Positions 23,661 to 23,752 of a stretch of DNA of 23,752 nucleotides are shown here, piece by piece (position 1 is the first letter of the stretch; each line of letters starts with the position of its first letter). Position numbers and translations under genes: made by a program. The stretch comes from Verrucomicrobiota bacterium. GTDB taxonomy: Bacteria; Verrucomicrobiota; Verrucomicrobiia; Chthoniobacterales; UBA10450. The stretch covers positions 1 to 23,752 of the forward strand of contig QHNB01000067.1 in assembly GCA_003217965.1 (NCBI GenBank), written 5' to 3'. The notes under the pieces were generated by a model that searched no databases, was not told the origin of the DNA, and worked only from the letters and a program-made list of their open reading frames with translations.

Positions 23661-23752
23661 GTCATCCCGGGCGCGAGCGAGGGGCCTCGCGCTGGTTGTG
23701 CGTGATCGAACGATCATGAGATTCTTCGCCGTCGGGCGCGGCTCAGAATGAC
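23661..23752. repeat. Terminal-inverted-repeat intergenic element, possibly a non-coding dispersed repeat
   Basis: It begins GTCATCCCGGGC and ends GCTCAGAATGAC at the last base of the window; the two ends are imperfect reverse complements (GTCAT/ATGAC and flanking GC). Inside are a perfect 7-bp hairpin, GCGCGAG (23671-23677) with CTCGCGC (23686-23692), and a small palindrome GATCGAACGATC. There is no coding potential. It starts 12 bp after the cyclase stop and might also stabilise or end that transcript. It may continue past the window. Confidence 0.55.

Noticed and set aside
1..23752. Searched by eye for CRISPR arrays, tRNA or rRNA genes, transposases, integrases, toxin-antitoxin pairs and phage genes.
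   Set aside because: None seen; the intergenic gaps are short and apart from hairpins hold no recognisable RNA gene or mobile gene.

Overview
The window looks like chromosomal DNA of a Verrucomicrobiota bacterium, most likely a soil Chthoniobacterales/Udaeobacter-like lineage. I infer this from gene content: a Minf_1886-family protein (a family I know mainly from Planctomycetes and Verrucomicrobia), a DUF1844 protein, an mlaEFD lipid-transport operon (so a Gram-negative envelope), a Deinococcus/poxvirus-type topoisomerase IB and a CHASE2 adenylate cyclase. Base composition is mid-fifties percent GC by eye. Many starts are GTG or TTG, and several genes lack a clear Shine-Dalgarno sequence. I see no tRNA, rRNA, CRISPR array, transposase, integrase or phage gene.

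Layout. 1-5150: a lipoprotein L,D-transpeptidase (-); an overlapping pair of zinc-ribbon proteins (+); a secreted Gly/Tyr-rich peptidoglycan-binding protein (-) beside a decayed tandem paralogue; a secreted 432-aa protein of unknown role (+); and the Minf_1886 protein (+). 5190-9387: a large two-half M16 peptidase, a DUF1844 protein 1 bp downstream, then topoisomerase IB. 9444-12500 (-): mlaE-mlaF-mlaD with overlapping junctions, followed by a small basic protein carrying a duplicated motif. 12591-15285 (+): an SPFH/prohibitin-like protein whose membrane anchor has no usable start in frame, a periplasmic isoaspartyl peptidase, and a family-2 glycosyltransferase. 15380-17042 (-): a small secreted Cys/His protein and a carA gene broken by an internal deletion plus frameshift. 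17434-21396 (-): rplT-pheS-pheT, the usual translation cluster but without infC and rpmI next to rplT. 21606-23648 (+): a CHASE2 class III adenylate cyclase diverging from rplT. The right edge carries a terminal-inverted-repeat element.

Functional themes are cell-envelope maintenance (L,D-transpeptidase, peptidoglycan-binding protein, Mla system, SPFH protein, glycosyltransferase), translation (rplT, pheST), protein and peptide turnover (M16, isoaspartyl peptidase), DNA topology and cAMP signalling. I found no convincing new multi-gene system. The most notable items are the broken carA, the decayed paralogue, the hairpin between the Shine-Dalgarno and the start codon of rplT, and several uncharacterised small or secreted proteins. 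Because carA and the SPFH gene are both damaged within one window, assembly or sequencing errors must be excluded before drawing biological conclusions.
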